A stretch of DNA of 64,000 bases from JAOPZW01 sp963807305 (GTDB lineage Bacteria > Actinomycetota > Thermoleophilia > Solirubrobacterales > Solirubrobacteraceae): assembly GCA_963807305.1 (NCBI GenBank), contig CAWEBN010000010.1, positions 1-64,000 on the forward strand, written 5' to 3'. Shown in pieces: positions 55,763 to 64,000 of the stretch. A program made the position numbers and the translations under genes. The stretch's first letter is position 1. Each line of letters begins with the position of its first letter. The notes beneath the pieces are model-generated. The model was not told where the DNA came from. It ran no database searches and saw only the letters and a list, made by a program, of their open reading frames with translations.

Positions 55763-56622
55763 CCCTTGACCGCCCCCGCGGTGATGCCGCGCACGAGCCA
55801 GCGCTGCGCGGCGAAGAAGGCGATCACGACGGGGATCGTCGAGATGACGCCGGCGGCCATGAGCTGCCCGTAGTACTGGCTGTAGTTGCCGATGAAGAGG
55901 CGGATGCCGAGCGGCAGGGTCTCGGCGTTGTGCTCGGTCAGCGCGGCGACGAAGAGCAGCTCGTCCCACGCGAAGAGGAAGGCGTAGACGAAGGTGGCCA
56001 CCAGGCCCGGGGCGGCGGCGGGCAGGATGATGCGCACGAAGGCCGAGAAGCGCGTGCAGCCGTCGACCTGCGCGGCCTCCTCCAGGTCACGCGGGATGGC
56101 GTGGAAGAACGACCGCATGAAGTAGATCGAGACCGGCGTGAAGAACGCCGTGTAGACCAGGATCATCCCCACGCGCGTGTCGAAGAGCTGGATGCCGACG
56201 TTCTGCTTGAGCCACAGGAAGCCGATGAAGACCGGCAGCAGGAACATCGAGCCGGGGATCAGCTGCGTGCCGATGACGCCCAGCCCGAACGGGCGGGCGC
56301 CGCGGAAGCGAAAGCGGGCCAGGGCGTAGCCGGCGGTGCTCGCGAAGGCCGTCGCCAGCAGCGCGGCGACCGTGCAGATGATCGCGCTGTTGATGAGGTA
56401 GCGCTCGAAGTCGATCGTCTTCCACATGTCCCTGAACGCCTGGAAGGTCGGGTGCAGCAGGTCGTAGCTGCCGCGCGCGAGCTGACCGTCGTTCTGCAGC
56501 GACGAGGCCACCAGCCAGAAGACGGGCGCGAGCATCGCCGCCACCACGAGCCACGTGAGCGCGTCCAGGCCGCGGTTGATGATGCGCTTGCGCGCGCGCG
56601 GCGTGAGCGTGATGGCGGTCAT
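55759..56622 (-). CDS. Sugar ABC transporter permease (MalG-like)
   Basis: A 287-aa inner-membrane permease with six membrane segments. The cytoplasmic EAA loop is DLEEAAQVDGCTRFSAFVRI followed by ILPAAAPGL, the site that docks the ATPase. The C-terminus (RWLVRGITAGAVKG) is typical for MalG-type subunits. It overlaps the MalF-like gene upstream and the GH1 gene downstream. Confidence 0.94.
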   Translation of the reverse strand: MTAITLTPRARKRIINRGLDALTWLVVAAMLAPVFWLVASSLQNDGQLARGSYDLLHPTFQAFRDMWKTIDFERYLINSAIICTVAALLATAFASTAGYALARFRFRGARPFGLGVIGTQLIPGSMFLLPVFIGFLWLKQNVGIQLFDTRVGMILVYTAFFTPVSIYFMRSFFHAIPRDLEEAAQVDGCTRFSAFVRIILPAAAPGLVATFVYAFLFAWDELLFVAALTEHNAETLPLGIRLFIGNYSQYYGQLMAAGVISTIPVVIAFFAAQRWLVRGITAGAVKG

Positions 56623-57608
56623 GTCACCTCCAGGTCGCGCCGGAAGGCGCGGTACCAGACCGCGACCCACGCGAGCATCGCGAGCATGAGCATCGTCGAT
56701 GCCGCCGCCCCGAGCCCGTACAGGCTGTTGGAGAAGGACTGGCGGACGATGAAGGTCATCATCAGGTCGGCGTCGGGGCCCGGGTTCGATCCGAACATCA
56801 CGGTCGGGATCGCGTACTGGTAGGCCGCGTAGATGACGCCGAAGAGCAGCTGCACGCCGATCAACGGGCGCAGCAGCGGCAGCGTGATGTAGCGAAAGCG
56901 CCGCCACGGGCCGGCCCCGTCGATGGCCGCCGCCTCGTGGAGCTCCTGCGGCTGGGCCGACAGCCCGGCCAGGAAGATCAGGATGGCGAGTGGCATCCCG
57001 CGCCAGATGCTCGGGATGACGATCGCCCACATCGTGTTGGGGCCCAGCAGCCAGATCGGCCGATGGCCGAGCAGGTGCGTGTAGTCGACGAGGACCTTGT
57101 TGATGATCCCGACGTCGCTCTGCCACATGAAGCTCCAGAGGACCGCGGCGACGTAGCTCGGCACGATCCACGGCACGAGCATCAGCGTCCGCGCCACCCG
57201 CTGCCCGGGCATCTGGCGGTTGAGCAGCAGGGCGACGGCGAGCCCGAGGACCAGCGTCCCGCTGACGGTCCAGAACGTGTACTGGACGGTGTTGACGACC
57301 GCGCCCCAGAAGCCCGAGTGCAGCGGGTTGTCGGATTCCAGCAGGATCGAGCGGTAGTTCTCGAGGCCGTTCCACGGCGCGCTGAAGAGCTCGTGGAACG
57401 TGAAGATGTTGAACTTCTTGAAGGAGAGGACCAGCCCGCCGATGGCCGGCAGGACGTGGATGAGCACCATGACGACCAGCGCCGGCGCGATCAGCGCGTA
57501 GGGCAGCCGGTTGGGCCGCCCGCGCCGCCGGGGGCTGGGCGGCCGCGGCGGCGGGTTCGTCGTCGTGACGTCGGCGCGCACCTCGGGCTGGAGAGTAGGA
57601 GTGCTCAT
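56619..57608 (-). CDS. Sugar ABC transporter permease (MalF-like)
   Basis: A 329-aa inner-membrane permease. A Pro/Arg-rich N-terminal tail (about residues 15-35) precedes six membrane segments. The EAA loop reads ELHEAAAIDGAGPWRRFRYI followed by TLPLLRPL. It forms a heterodimer with the MalG-like protein. It is separated from the binding-protein gene by a 75-bp gap that contains a strong hairpin. Confidence 0.94.
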   Translation of the reverse strand: MSTPTLQPEVRADVTTTNPPPRPPSPRRRGRPNRLPYALIAPALVVMVLIHVLPAIGGLVLSFKKFNIFTFHELFSAPWNGLENYRSILLESDNPLHSGFWGAVVNTVQYTFWTVSGTLVLGLAVALLLNRQMPGQRVARTLMLVPWIVPSYVAAVLWSFMWQSDVGIINKVLVDYTHLLGHRPIWLLGPNTMWAIVIPSIWRGMPLAILIFLAGLSAQPQELHEAAAIDGAGPWRRFRYITLPLLRPLIGVQLLFGVIYAAYQYAIPTVMFGSNPGPDADLMMTFIVRQSFSNSLYGLGAAASTMLMLAMLAWVAVWYRAFRRDLEVT

Positions 57609-57626
57609 GGTTCAGGGGTCGCTCCC

Positions 57627-57660
57627 CTGGGGGGCGCGGGCCGCAGCCCGCGTCCCCCAG
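57627..57660 (-). terminator. Intercistronic hairpin after the binding-protein gene
   Basis: A 15-bp stem (57627-57641 with 57646-57660, one G-U wobble) with a CGCA loop lies between the solute-binding protein and permease genes. Such elements often leave more transcript of the binding protein than of the permeases. A smaller CAGGGG/CCCCTG hairpin abuts it. Confidence 0.7.
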
Positions 57661-57683
57661 ACGGGAGGAGGGTGTGGTTGGTG

Positions 57684-59066
57684 CTAGCCGCCCTGCGCGA
57701 GGAGGGCGTCGGCTTCCTTGGCCGCCGCATCGAGCTGCGACTTGACCTCGCCCTCGCTGAAGGGCTTGCCCTGCCCCGCAGCGGAGTCGAGGATGTTGCC
57801 GAAGCGGCCCTTGTAGGCGTTCTCGATCTGCCCCCACTGCGCGATGGGCGCGTAGGTGCGGCCTTCCTTGATGGCCGAGAAGAACGCCTTGTGGTTGGCG
57901 TCGGAGTTGCCGACCTGCTCCTGCGGCGCCAGGCGCGCCGGGAAGAAGCTCAGCAGGTCCGCGTAGTTCTTCTGGACGGCGTCGCTGGACAGGTACTTGA
58001 TGAGCGCCCAGGCCTCGTTCTGGTTCTTCGAGGACTTGAACATCATCAGGTTCGAGCCGCCGACGAAGGTGAACGCCTTGCCGACCGGGCCGCTCGGCAT
58101 CGCGGCCACGCCGACGTTCTCGCGCGCCGCCGGGACCCAGTTCTTGTCGTCGGTGCGGGGGATCGTCGACAGCACCCACGGGCCGCCGATCCACACGGCC
58201 AGCCGGCCGCCCTTGAACTGGTTCTCGACCTGCGTGCCGTCACGCTCGAGCATGCTCTTGTCGAACAGGCCCTTCGTGACCAGGTTGGCCACGAAGTCGA
58301 CGCCCTGCGCCGCCTCCGTGCTGTTGATGGTGGACTTGCTGGCGTCGTCGTTGAGCTCGGCGCCGCCGTTGTCCCATACGAACGGCATCACGTGGTGGAC
58401 GAGGTCGAACGCCTTCTTGCCGGGCATGCCGAACGGGGAGATCGGCTTGCCGCCGATCGTCGGCACCTTGTCCTTGATCGTCTGCAGCGTCTGCTGGAAC
58501 GCGTTGACGTCGGTGAAGGCCGTGGCGGGGTCGATGCCCGCCTTCTTCAGGACGTCCTTGCGGTAGTAGATGGCCCGCGCCTCGGTGAACCACGGCACGG
58601 CGAAGGTGCCGTCGGTCCCCTGCAGCTGGGTCGTCTGCCAGACGCCCGGCGCGTAGGCGGACTTGCCGCCGATGTCGGCGACGCGGTCGTTGAGGTTCTG
58701 GAAGCCGCCCAGCGCGGCGAAGAACGGCACCTGGGTGGTGCCGGCCTGCGTCACGTCGGGACCCTGGCCGGAGACGGCGGCGTTCTTGATGCGGTCGAGC
58801 TGGACGTCCCAGCCGACCACCTCGACGTTGACCTTGACGCCGGTCTGGTCCTCGAACGGCTTGACCGTCTTCTCCATGTCGGCCTGCGGCTGCGGGCCGT
58901 TGGGCATGATCCAGAAGTTGACCGTCGTGCCCTTCTTCAGGGCGTTGGTGGCCGGCTTGCTGGCGCTCGTGGTCGTGCTGTCACTGCTGCTGCCGCCACA
59001 GGCCGAGACGACCAGGGCGACTATGACCGCGACCAGCCATGAGGCCGTCGCGAGCTTCCTGCGCAT
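57684..59066 (-). CDS. Sugar-binding lipoprotein of an ABC transporter
   Basis: A 460-aa extracellular solute-binding protein, family 1 (MalE type). The lipobox is VVSACGG (Cys23), followed by a Ser/Thr linker. The core motifs VNFWIMPNGPQPQ, QGPDVTQAGTTQVPFFAALG, YYRKDVLKKAGID and LAVWIGGPWVLS agree with sugar-binding proteins. AGGAGGAG is upstream of the start. A LacI-type operator lies 21-31 bp before the start codon. Confidence 0.93.
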   Translation of the reverse strand: MRRKLATASWLVAVIVALVVSACGGSSSDSTTTSASKPATNALKKGTTVNFWIMPNGPQPQADMEKTVKPFEDQTGVKVNVEVVGWDVQLDRIKNAAVSGQGPDVTQAGTTQVPFFAALGGFQNLNDRVADIGGKSAYAPGVWQTTQLQGTDGTFAVPWFTEARAIYYRKDVLKKAGIDPATAFTDVNAFQQTLQTIKDKVPTIGGKPISPFGMPGKKAFDLVHHVMPFVWDNGGAELNDDASKSTINSTEAAQGVDFVANLVTKGLFDKSMLERDGTQVENQFKGGRLAVWIGGPWVLSTIPRTDDKNWVPAARENVGVAAMPSGPVGKAFTFVGGSNLMMFKSSKNQNEAWALIKYLSSDAVQKNYADLLSFFPARLAPQEQVGNSDANHKAFFSAIKEGRTYAPIAQWGQIENAYKGRFGNILDSAAGQGKPFSEGEVKSQLDAAAKEADALLAQGG

Positions 59067-59086
59067 GTTTGCTCTCCTCCTGCGCG

Positions 59087-59097
59087 AAAACGATTTT
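59087..59097. promoter_or_regulatory. LacI-family operator upstream of the binding-protein gene
   Basis: AAAACGATTTT is an almost perfect palindrome around a central CG, the typical LacI-family half-site arrangement. It matches the site at 60199-60208 upstream of the LacI gene, which suggests control of both by that repressor. Confidence 0.75.
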
Positions 59098-59136
59098 GGT
59101 GATGGTCGCTCCCGACTGGGTCCCGGTGCCGTCCGC

Positions 59137-59166
59137 CACCCCCTTGCTAGGCCCCCGAAGGGGGTG
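59137..59166 (-). terminator. Hairpin at the end of the LacI gene
   Basis: CACCCCCTT (59137-59145) and AAGGGGGTG (59158-59166) form a perfect 9-bp stem that spans the LacI stop codon at 59147-59149. It is a candidate terminator that separates the repressor from the transporter operon. Confidence 0.5.
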
Positions 59167-60196
59167 ACGTGGTTGACCCGCGGACGACGAGCTCGACGGG
59201 CAGCGTGACGGCTTCGGGCTCATCGCCCTCGCCGCCGATCAGCGCGATGAGCGCGCGTCCGGCCTCGGCCCCCAGGCCGGCCTTGTCCTGTCGCAGCGTG
59301 GTGAGCGGCGGATGGACGTGGCCGGCGAGCTGGATGTCGTCGAAGCCGACGACCGACACGTCGCGCGGCACGCTGTGCCCGGCCTCGGCGACGGCGCGGA
59401 CCGCGCCCAGCGCCATGAGGTCCGAGGCCGCGACGACCGCGGTCGGCGGCTCGGGCAGCGCGAGCAGGCTCGCCATCGCCCGGTGGCCGCTGTCGACGTA
59501 GAAGTCTCCGTACGCGACGTACTCGTCGCGGTAGGCCAGGCCGAGGGCCTGCACCTCGGTGCGGTAGGCGCGCAGGCGCTCGGCGCCCGGCGCGGTGTCG
59601 AGCAGTCCGGTGATGGTGGCGATCCGGCGATGCCCCAGCTCGTGCAGATGCCGCATGGCCAGCGAGATTCCCGACTTGTTGTCGGAGATCACGAACTCGG
59701 TGGCCGGGCCGAGGAGCTCGACGTCGACGCCCACGCACGGCAGGTCGGAGCGCACGAGGCGGCGGACCTCGGGGTCCTCGGGAGCGACGTCCATGAGCAC
59801 GACGCCGGCGACGTTGTGGTGGCGGGCGCGCTTGAGGAAGGAGTGGTCGCCGTACCCGTTGCCCGGCCGCTCGCTGGCGAAGAGCAGGAGGTCGTAGCCG
59901 CCGGCGCCGATCGCGTTCTTGAGGCCGACGAGCACCTCGTAGAAGAACGGGTTGCCGAATGGATCGGGGTGGCCCTCGCCGGTCTCGAGGAAGACGCCGA
60001 TCAGATGCGAGCGCTGGGTGACGAGGCTGCGGGCCGCCGCGGCGGGCGTGTAATCGAGCTCCTGTGCCAGGCGGACGATCCGCTCGCGGGTGTCAGGGTT
60101 GACGTCCGAGTAGCCGTTCAGCGCCCGGGAAACGGTGCCGATCGACACACCGCTGAGGCGGGCGAGCTGTCGGATTGTCACTCTCTGATCAGTCAT
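59147..60196 (-). CDS. LacI-family transcriptional repressor
   Basis: A 349-aa regulator. The N-terminal HTH is TIRQLARLSGVSIGTVSRAL, followed by the hinge NGYSDVNPDTRERI and a periplasmic-binding-protein-like ligand domain with SHLIGVFLETGEG, VVLMDVAPEDPE and VVAASDLMALGAVRA. It probably represses the adjacent beta-glucoside transporter genes and itself, released by the sugar. A matching operator abuts its start codon. Confidence 0.93.
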   Translation of the reverse strand: MTDQRVTIRQLARLSGVSIGTVSRALNGYSDVNPDTRERIVRLAQELDYTPAAAARSLVTQRSHLIGVFLETGEGHPDPFGNPFFYEVLVGLKNAIGAGGYDLLLFASERPGNGYGDHSFLKRARHHNVAGVVLMDVAPEDPEVRRLVRSDLPCVGVDVELLGPATEFVISDNKSGISLAMRHLHELGHRRIATITGLLDTAPGAERLRAYRTEVQALGLAYRDEYVAYGDFYVDSGHRAMASLLALPEPPTAVVAASDLMALGAVRAVAEAGHSVPRDVSVVGFDDIQLAGHVHPPLTTLRQDKAGLGAEAGRALIALIGGEGDEPEAVTLPVELVVRGSTTSPPSGA

Positions 60197-60198
60197 CG

Positions 60199-60208
60199 AA
60201 AACGTTTT
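60199..60208. promoter_or_regulatory. LacI-family operator at the repressor start
   Basis: AAAACGTTTT is a perfect 10-bp palindrome 2 bp upstream of the LacI ATG. It is the second copy of the site at 59087-59097 and indicates autoregulation. Confidence 0.72.
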
Positions 60209-60303
60209 TGGAACTGCGGGCGCGCAGTCTAAACACACGGGTGGGGAGGTTGTCAAGTGCGCGACCGGATCCGCGCCGGTCCGTCCCCCCTACTCTGTGC
60301 GCT

Positions 60304-61074
60304 GTGACCAGCAATGCCGTCGGAGTGGTGGCCGCCACCACGCTCGCCTCGGGCGTGGAGTTCGTCGAGGCCCTGACGATCGTCCTCGCGATGGGCACGA
60401 CCCGTGGCTGGCGCTCGACGTGGGCCGGCGTCGGCGTCGCGCTCGTGGCACTCGCGGCCATTACCGCGGTGGCGGGCTACGCGCTGGAGTCGTGGCTGCC
60501 CGAGGCCCTGCTGCAGCTCGTCGTCGGCACGCTGCTCCTGATCTTCGGGTTGCAGTGGCTGCGCAAGGCGATCCTGCGCGCGGCGGGCCTGAAGGCGCTG
60601 CACGACGAGGAGGACACGTTCCGCTCGGAGGTCGAGGCCGCGCGGGCGGCGGGCGACGAGCGCCGGCTCGGGCTCGACTGGTTCGCCTTCGTGGTCAGCT
60701 TCAAGGGGGTGTTCCTCGAGGGCCTCGAGATCGTCTTCATCGTCATCACCTTCGGCCTCAACGCCAATTCGATCCCGCTCGCGACGCTCGGCGCCGCGAT
60801 CGGCGGGGTGATCGTGCTGGCGGCCGGCTTCGCGCTGCACAAGCCGCTGGCCCGCGTGCCGGAGAACACGATCAAGTTCGCCGTCGGCCTGCTGCTCAGC
60901 ACCTTCGGCACGTTCTGGGCCGTCGAGGGGCTCGGCTGGTTCGCCCCCGACGACGCGAGCCTGAGCTGGCCCGGCGGCGACGCGGCCCTGCTGGTGCTGC
61001 TCGCCGCCTGGTGCGCGCTGGCCTGGGCCACGGTCAGGCTGCTGGCGCCGCGGGGCGCGCGGGAGGTTGCGTAG
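60304..61074 (+). CDS. Multi-pass membrane protein with paired ExxE motifs (FTR1/GDT1-like)
   Basis: A 256-aa membrane protein with about seven hydrophobic segments. Two matching acidic motifs occur in helices, ASGVEFVEALTIVLAMGTTR near residue 13 and FKGVFLEGLEIVFIVITFG near residue 140, which suggests an internal duplication. Paired E-x-x-E helices in this setting occur in FTR1-type iron permeases and GDT1-type cation transporters, so metal or cation transport is plausible but not shown. The start is GTG 60304; its stop shares one base with the next GTG. Confidence 0.6.
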   Translation: MTSNAVGVVAATTLASGVEFVEALTIVLAMGTTRGWRSTWAGVGVALVALAAITAVAGYALESWLPEALLQLVVGTLLLIFGLQWLRKAILRAAGLKALHDEEDTFRSEVEAARAAGDERRLGLDWFAFVVSFKGVFLEGLEIVFIVITFGLNANSIPLATLGAAIGGVIVLAAGFALHKPLARVPENTIKFAVGLLLSTFGTFWAVEGLGWFAPDDASLSWPGGDAALLVLLAAWCALAWATVRLLAPRGAREVA

Positions 61075-61295
61075 TGCGCTTCGCGAAGGGCTTCGCGCGC
61101 TTCTGGTGGGACTTCATCGTCGGCGACGACTGGCGGATCGCCGCGGGCGTGGTCGCCGTCCTCGCCGCCGGCGCGCTGCTGGTGGCGGGCACGAGCGCAC
61201 CCGACGGCCTCGTGGCCGCGCTCGTGGCGGTCGGGATCGTGACCGTGGCCATCGGCAGCATCGCCGCGTCGGCCCTGCGGGCGCGGCGGCGCTGA
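61074..61295 (+). CDS. Small two-helix membrane protein
   Basis: A 73-aa protein with FWWDFIVGDDWRIAAGV and two hydrophobic segments, ending in a basic ALRARRR tail. The start overlaps the stop of the ExxE membrane protein by one base, so the pair is co-translated. It may be an accessory subunit; no family is recognised. Confidence 0.65.
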   Translation: MRFAKGFARFWWDFIVGDDWRIAAGVVAVLAAGALLVAGTSAPDGLVAALVAVGIVTVAIGSIAASALRARRR

Positions 61296-61312
61296 GCCGC
61301 CACAATGGGCGC

Positions 61313-61699
61313 ATGACCCGCGACGAGGACCTCAACGTCGTCGGCGGCGAGCTGCTGCCCTGCTCGCGCGATCCGCTGACGGGCTTCTACCGCGACGGGT
61401 GCTGTGCGACCGGGCCCGAGGACACCGGCAGCCACACCGTGTGCGCGGTGATGACGGCCGAGTTCCTGGAGTTCAGCGCCGCCGCCGGCAACGACCTGTC
61501 GACGCCGCAGCCCGAGTGGGGCTTCCCGGGGCTGTCGCCCGGCGATCGCTGGTGCGTCTGCGCCGCCCGCTGGCTCGAGGCGCACGCGGCCGGCTGCGCG
61601 CCGTCGGTCGTGCTCGGCGCGACCCACGCGCGGGCGCTCGAGGTGGTCGCGATCGACGATCTCGCCGCGCACGCCTCCCACATCGACGTCGTCGAGTAG
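61313..61699 (+). CDS. DUF2237 family protein
   Basis: A 128-aa soluble protein. Conserved features are DPLTGFYRDGCCATGPED, GSHTVCAVMTAEFLEFS, GNDLSTPQPEWGFPGL and GDRWCVCAARWLEA, which define DUF2237. The many conserved Cys residues suggest metal or redox chemistry, but no function is established. It follows the membrane-protein pair by 17 bp and converges with the FG-GAP gene. Confidence 0.88.
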   Translation: MTRDEDLNVVGGELLPCSRDPLTGFYRDGCCATGPEDTGSHTVCAVMTAEFLEFSAAAGNDLSTPQPEWGFPGLSPGDRWCVCAARWLEAHAAGCAPSVVLGATHARALEVVAIDDLAAHASHIDVVE

Positions 61700-61703
61700 C
61701 GCG

Positions 61704-63431
61704 TCAGGCCGTCGCCGGGCCGGTGCCGTTGCGCAGCAGGTTGCCGCGCCCGGTCGGCCACGGCAGGCAGTTCGTTCCCGAGCCGGGCACGCGGTAGACG
61801 TCAAGACCGTGGTCGAAGGTCGAGAGAACGATTTCCAGGCGCCCGTCGCCGTCGAGGTCGGCGATCGAGGGAGCCGCCGGGACCCCGATGCCGTTGCCGT
61901 CGCTGCCCTGGTTGCGCAGGCGGATGTCGAAGAGCTTCTTGCCGGCTGCCGACAGCACGACGAGGCGGCCCGAGCGAGGCGCGAGCGCGTAGGTGCCGAA
62001 GATGAGCTCGGGCGTGCCGTCGCGGTTGAGGTCGGCCGCGACGACCTCCGAGGCGAAGGTCTTCGCCCGGCCGTGAGCGTAGTCGTAGCGCCACAGGCGC
62101 CTGCCGGTCGGACCCACGGCGTAGACAGCGCCGTCGGGGACGGAGGAAACGATTTCTGGGCGGCGGTCGCCGGCGATGTCGACCACGGTCGGGGCCGGGA
62201 TGCCGCTCGGCGGGTAGTAGTCGCTCGGGCCGCGCACCGCCGGCTTGCGGCTGAGCGGCAGGTTGCTGAAGCCGCGGTGGCGGCGAGCCGAGCGCGCGCC
62301 GCCGTTCTGCGCGCCGTCGAGGACCATGAACGCGTAGTTCTGGGTCTCGTAGGGCTCCTTCATCTCCGTGTTCGGCAGCCCGATGACCTCGTTGTGTCCG
62401 TCGCCGTCGAGGTCGGCCACCGACGGCGGCGAGGCCGTCCACTGCAGCCAGCGCGTCTTGCGCACGTCCGGCCACGGCCCGACGTGGCGGTGGTACTGGT
62501 TGGCCTCGACCGTCGGGCTCAGCCAGCGGATGAACTGCCCCCAGCCCAGGCGCGCGCCGAGGTGGTCGTTCTGGCGGTTGGTGAACCACGGCGACGCCAG
62601 CACCGAGGTGCCGTCGTGGTTGAAGACGTTGATCTGGTGGTTGTCGAAGGTGACGACGATCTCGAGCTGGGGGTCGTCGTCGAGGTTGCCGATGCCCACG
62701 TTCTCGCCGTAGGCGCCGTAGCCGTGGTTGCCGACGCCGTTGAAGTCGGCGTCGTTGCCCGGCCCGGAGAGCGTGTTGTAGCGCGGCCACGCCGTCGCGG
62801 TCGCCCCCGCGGGCTGGTACGGCCTGCCCGCGGCGTCGAAGACGAAGACCTGCGAGCCGGTGTCCGACGTGTTGGTCGTCGTGACCACGACCTCGACCTT
62901 GCCGTCACCGTCGAGGTCGGCGGCCGCCATGCCGCGGGCCTCGGGGCACTGCCCGCCGCTGCACGTCGATGCCGGCCATCCGGGCTTGAGCTGCAGCCGG
63001 CCGCCGACCAGGTCGTAGGCCGCCACCGTCCCCTCGTTGCCGCCCACCACGATCTCCGGCACCTTGTCTCCGTCGAGGTCGGCGACGACCTCCGGGGCGT
63101 AGACGCGGCCCTTGGTCGCCGTGCCCTTGCCGAGCATGCGCCCGTTGGCGTCGAAGACGAAGGTCGAGTAGTCGGGCGCGACGATCTCGAGCTTGCCGTC
63201 CCCGTCGAGGTCGACGAGCCCCGGCGAGGAGAACCAACCGGTCTCGCCCGTGGCGATGTGGCGCACGAAGCGCGGCGCCGACACCCTGGCCTTGTGCTTG
63301 GCCCGCACGCAGCCCCTGGCCGCCGCGCCGGCCGGCGGCGTACCACTCGAGCTACCGGCCACGGTCAGCGAGGCCATGGCCACGAGCGCCACGACCACCA
63401 TCCGGCGCGACCGGTGCGAGCGCCGTCGCAT
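61704..63431 (-). CDS. Secreted FG-GAP/VCBS beta-propeller protein
   Basis: A 575-aa exported protein with a signal peptide (VVVALVAMASLTVAGSSSG). At least six blades carry calcium-binding DLDGDGKxEIV-type motifs, for example VDLDGDGKLEIVAPD, ADLDGDKVPEIVVGG, ADLDGDGHNEVIGL and ADLNRDGTPELIFG. Such propellers bind ligands or other proteins at the surface. No hydrolase domain is visible. It is transcribed alone. Confidence 0.82.
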   Translation of the reverse strand: MRRRSHRSRRMVVVALVAMASLTVAGSSSGTPPAGAAARGCVRAKHKARVSAPRFVRHIATGETGWFSSPGLVDLDGDGKLEIVAPDYSTFVFDANGRMLGKGTATKGRVYAPEVVADLDGDKVPEIVVGGNEGTVAAYDLVGGRLQLKPGWPASTCSGGQCPEARGMAAADLDGDGKVEVVVTTTNTSDTGSQVFVFDAAGRPYQPAGATATAWPRYNTLSGPGNDADFNGVGNHGYGAYGENVGIGNLDDDPQLEIVVTFDNHQINVFNHDGTSVLASPWFTNRQNDHLGARLGWGQFIRWLSPTVEANQYHRHVGPWPDVRKTRWLQWTASPPSVADLDGDGHNEVIGLPNTEMKEPYETQNYAFMVLDGAQNGGARSARRHRGFSNLPLSRKPAVRGPSDYYPPSGIPAPTVVDIAGDRRPEIVSSVPDGAVYAVGPTGRRLWRYDYAHGRAKTFASEVVAADLNRDGTPELIFGTYALAPRSGRLVVLSAAGKKLFDIRLRNQGSDGNGIGVPAAPSIADLDGDGRLEIVLSTFDHGLDVYRVPGSGTNCLPWPTGRGNLLRNGTGPATA

Positions 63432-63447
63432 GGTCGGGACCCTAGCG

Positions 63448-63481
63448 CCGCGGCTCCGACCCTCGCGGGCCGGAGCCGCGG
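63448..63481 (-). terminator. Hairpin terminator after the PspC gene
   Basis: Perfect 11-bp GC-rich arms CCGCGGCTCCG (63448-63458) and CGGAGCCGCGG (63471-63481) lie 10 bp past the pspC-like stop. Confidence 0.7.
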
Positions 63482-63491
63482 CCGCCCGCGG

Positions 63492-63773
63492 TCAGGCAGC
63501 AGTGGCGACAGGGGCCACGTCGGTCTCGGCGTCGGCGGGCATGAGGATCCACGCGACGACGTAGACGATCGGCGTGAACGTGAGGACCGCCGCGATGCCG
63601 ATGATGCGCCCGACGAGCGGGTTGAGGTCGTAGCGGCGCGTGAAGGCGGCGACGACGCCGGCCAACATGCGGCCCTTGCGGGGCCGCGACAGGCCCTTCT
63701 CAGCGAACCATGCACGCGCTCCGGCGAGGGAGGCGTCCCGTGAGCTGGCCTGATGATCTGCGGTGGCGTTCAT
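63492..63773 (-). CDS. PspC-domain membrane protein
   Basis: A 93-aa protein with a PspC domain. GRMLAGVVAAFTRRYDLNP is followed by a membrane segment (IIGIAAVLTFTPIVYVVAWILMP, about residues 58-80). The charged N-terminal 35 residues are poorly conserved. PspC proteins respond to envelope stress. It is a single-gene unit with a terminator behind it. Confidence 0.85.
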   Translation of the reverse strand: MNATADHQASSRDASLAGARAWFAEKGLSRPRKGRMLAGVVAAFTRRYDLNPLVGRIIGIAAVLTFTPIVYVVAWILMPADAETDVAPVATAA

Positions 63774-63901
63774 TGCGGTGGTCTCTCTGTTCTCCGGGTC
63801 TGTCCCGGGGTTCGATTGCGTTGGACCACCATCGCGTGCGGACGGCGCGACGCCCAGCGGGACAACCGCCGTCCGGCCGGGTGCCAGCCGGTGCGCGTCC
63901 C

Positions 63902-64000
63902 CTAAGGGTCATCCCGGAGAGGCGGCGCCTCATCGGCGTCGGCCGTGCGCTCGGAGGCCGCGATCTCGCGGTCGATGCTGGCCGCCTGATCGCGCGCGTC
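63902..64000 (-). CDS. C-terminal fragment of an unidentified protein
   Basis: A minus-strand open frame enters from the right edge and ends at 63902. Its 32 visible residues, such as DARDQAASIDREIAAS and a PPLRDDP end, are charged and probably helical. The DARDQAA motif resembles repeats in some actinobacterial GGDEF proteins, but identity cannot be judged from this much. A 128-bp gap separates it from pspC. Confidence 0.4.
   Translation of the reverse strand, partial: DARDQAASIDREIAASERTADADEAPPLRDDP

Noticed and set aside
63700..63933. 77-aa minus-strand ORF upstream of pspC
   Set aside because: It overlaps the pspC N-terminus in another frame, is Arg-rich and has no recognisable feature.

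Overview
The window is high-GC DNA with many GTG starts and long same-strand gene chains joined by ATGA/GTGA stop-start overlaps. Several gene sets suggest an actinobacterium of the Solirubrobacterales/Thermoleophilia type: a DUF4331-TPR-NicO operon, secreted proteins with YQWQRCD Ig-like repeats, and a molybdopterin oxidoreductase/FNR/DUF6510 trio. This placement is inferred from gene content; no rRNA or tRNA gene was seen.

Layout. 0-7.6 kb: an ABC exporter (minus strand) diverges from a lasso-peptide locus (HPr-kinase-like protein, Asn-synthetase-like cyclase, 64-aa precursor). Surface-glycan genes follow: two alpha/alpha-toroid proteins, a formyltransferase, and then WecB and WecG/TagA to 9.6 kb. 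The permease, the cyclase and one toroid are broken by frameshifts. 9.6-18 kb: a HAD phosphatase, a tandemly duplicated Fur-regulator/NiCoT-transporter pair, a NicO transporter with a long His/Asp loop, a TPR protein and DUF4331. 18-27.7 kb: a NagZ-like glycosidase, M42 peptidase, ECF sigma/anti-sigma pair, secreted proteins, a lone receiver, a GGDEF/HD-GYP protein and the redox trio. 27.7-42 kb: a purine/ureide catabolic locus, interrupted by a large secreted protein that sits behind a c-di-GMP-I riboswitch. 42-51.5 kb: histidine kinase, M24 peptidase, aconitase, VapBC, VKOR/DsbA, a HATPase protein, an NlpC/P60-like lipoprotein and a sigma-70 factor. 51.7-60.2 kb: a LacI-regulated sugar ABC transporter with two GH1 glucosidases. 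60.3-64 kb: an ExxE-motif membrane protein, DUF2237, an FG-GAP secreted protein, PspC and a partial gene.

How the genes work together. The ureide locus encodes a complete route from xanthine/8-oxoguanine through urate, HIU, OHCU, allantoin, allantoate, ureidoglycine and ureidoglycolate to glyoxylate, NH3 and CO2. It resembles the plant pathway because it has a ureidoglycine aminohydrolase and two M20 amidohydrolases. Its OHCU decarboxylase is fused to the xanthine dehydrogenase molybdenum subunit. The sugar locus is a self-contained import, hydrolysis and repression unit with two LacI-type operators. The lasso locus pairs a kinase with a precursor that ends in serine, which suggests a C-terminally phosphorylated lasso peptide; the B1/B2 leader-processing genes are not in the window.

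Reliability. At least five otherwise intact conserved genes downstream of 20 kb carry one or two single-base insertions each, and the first 7.6 kb carries more than a dozen frame changes. I treat most of these as probable sequence errors, but decay of the lasso/glycan region cannot be excluded.
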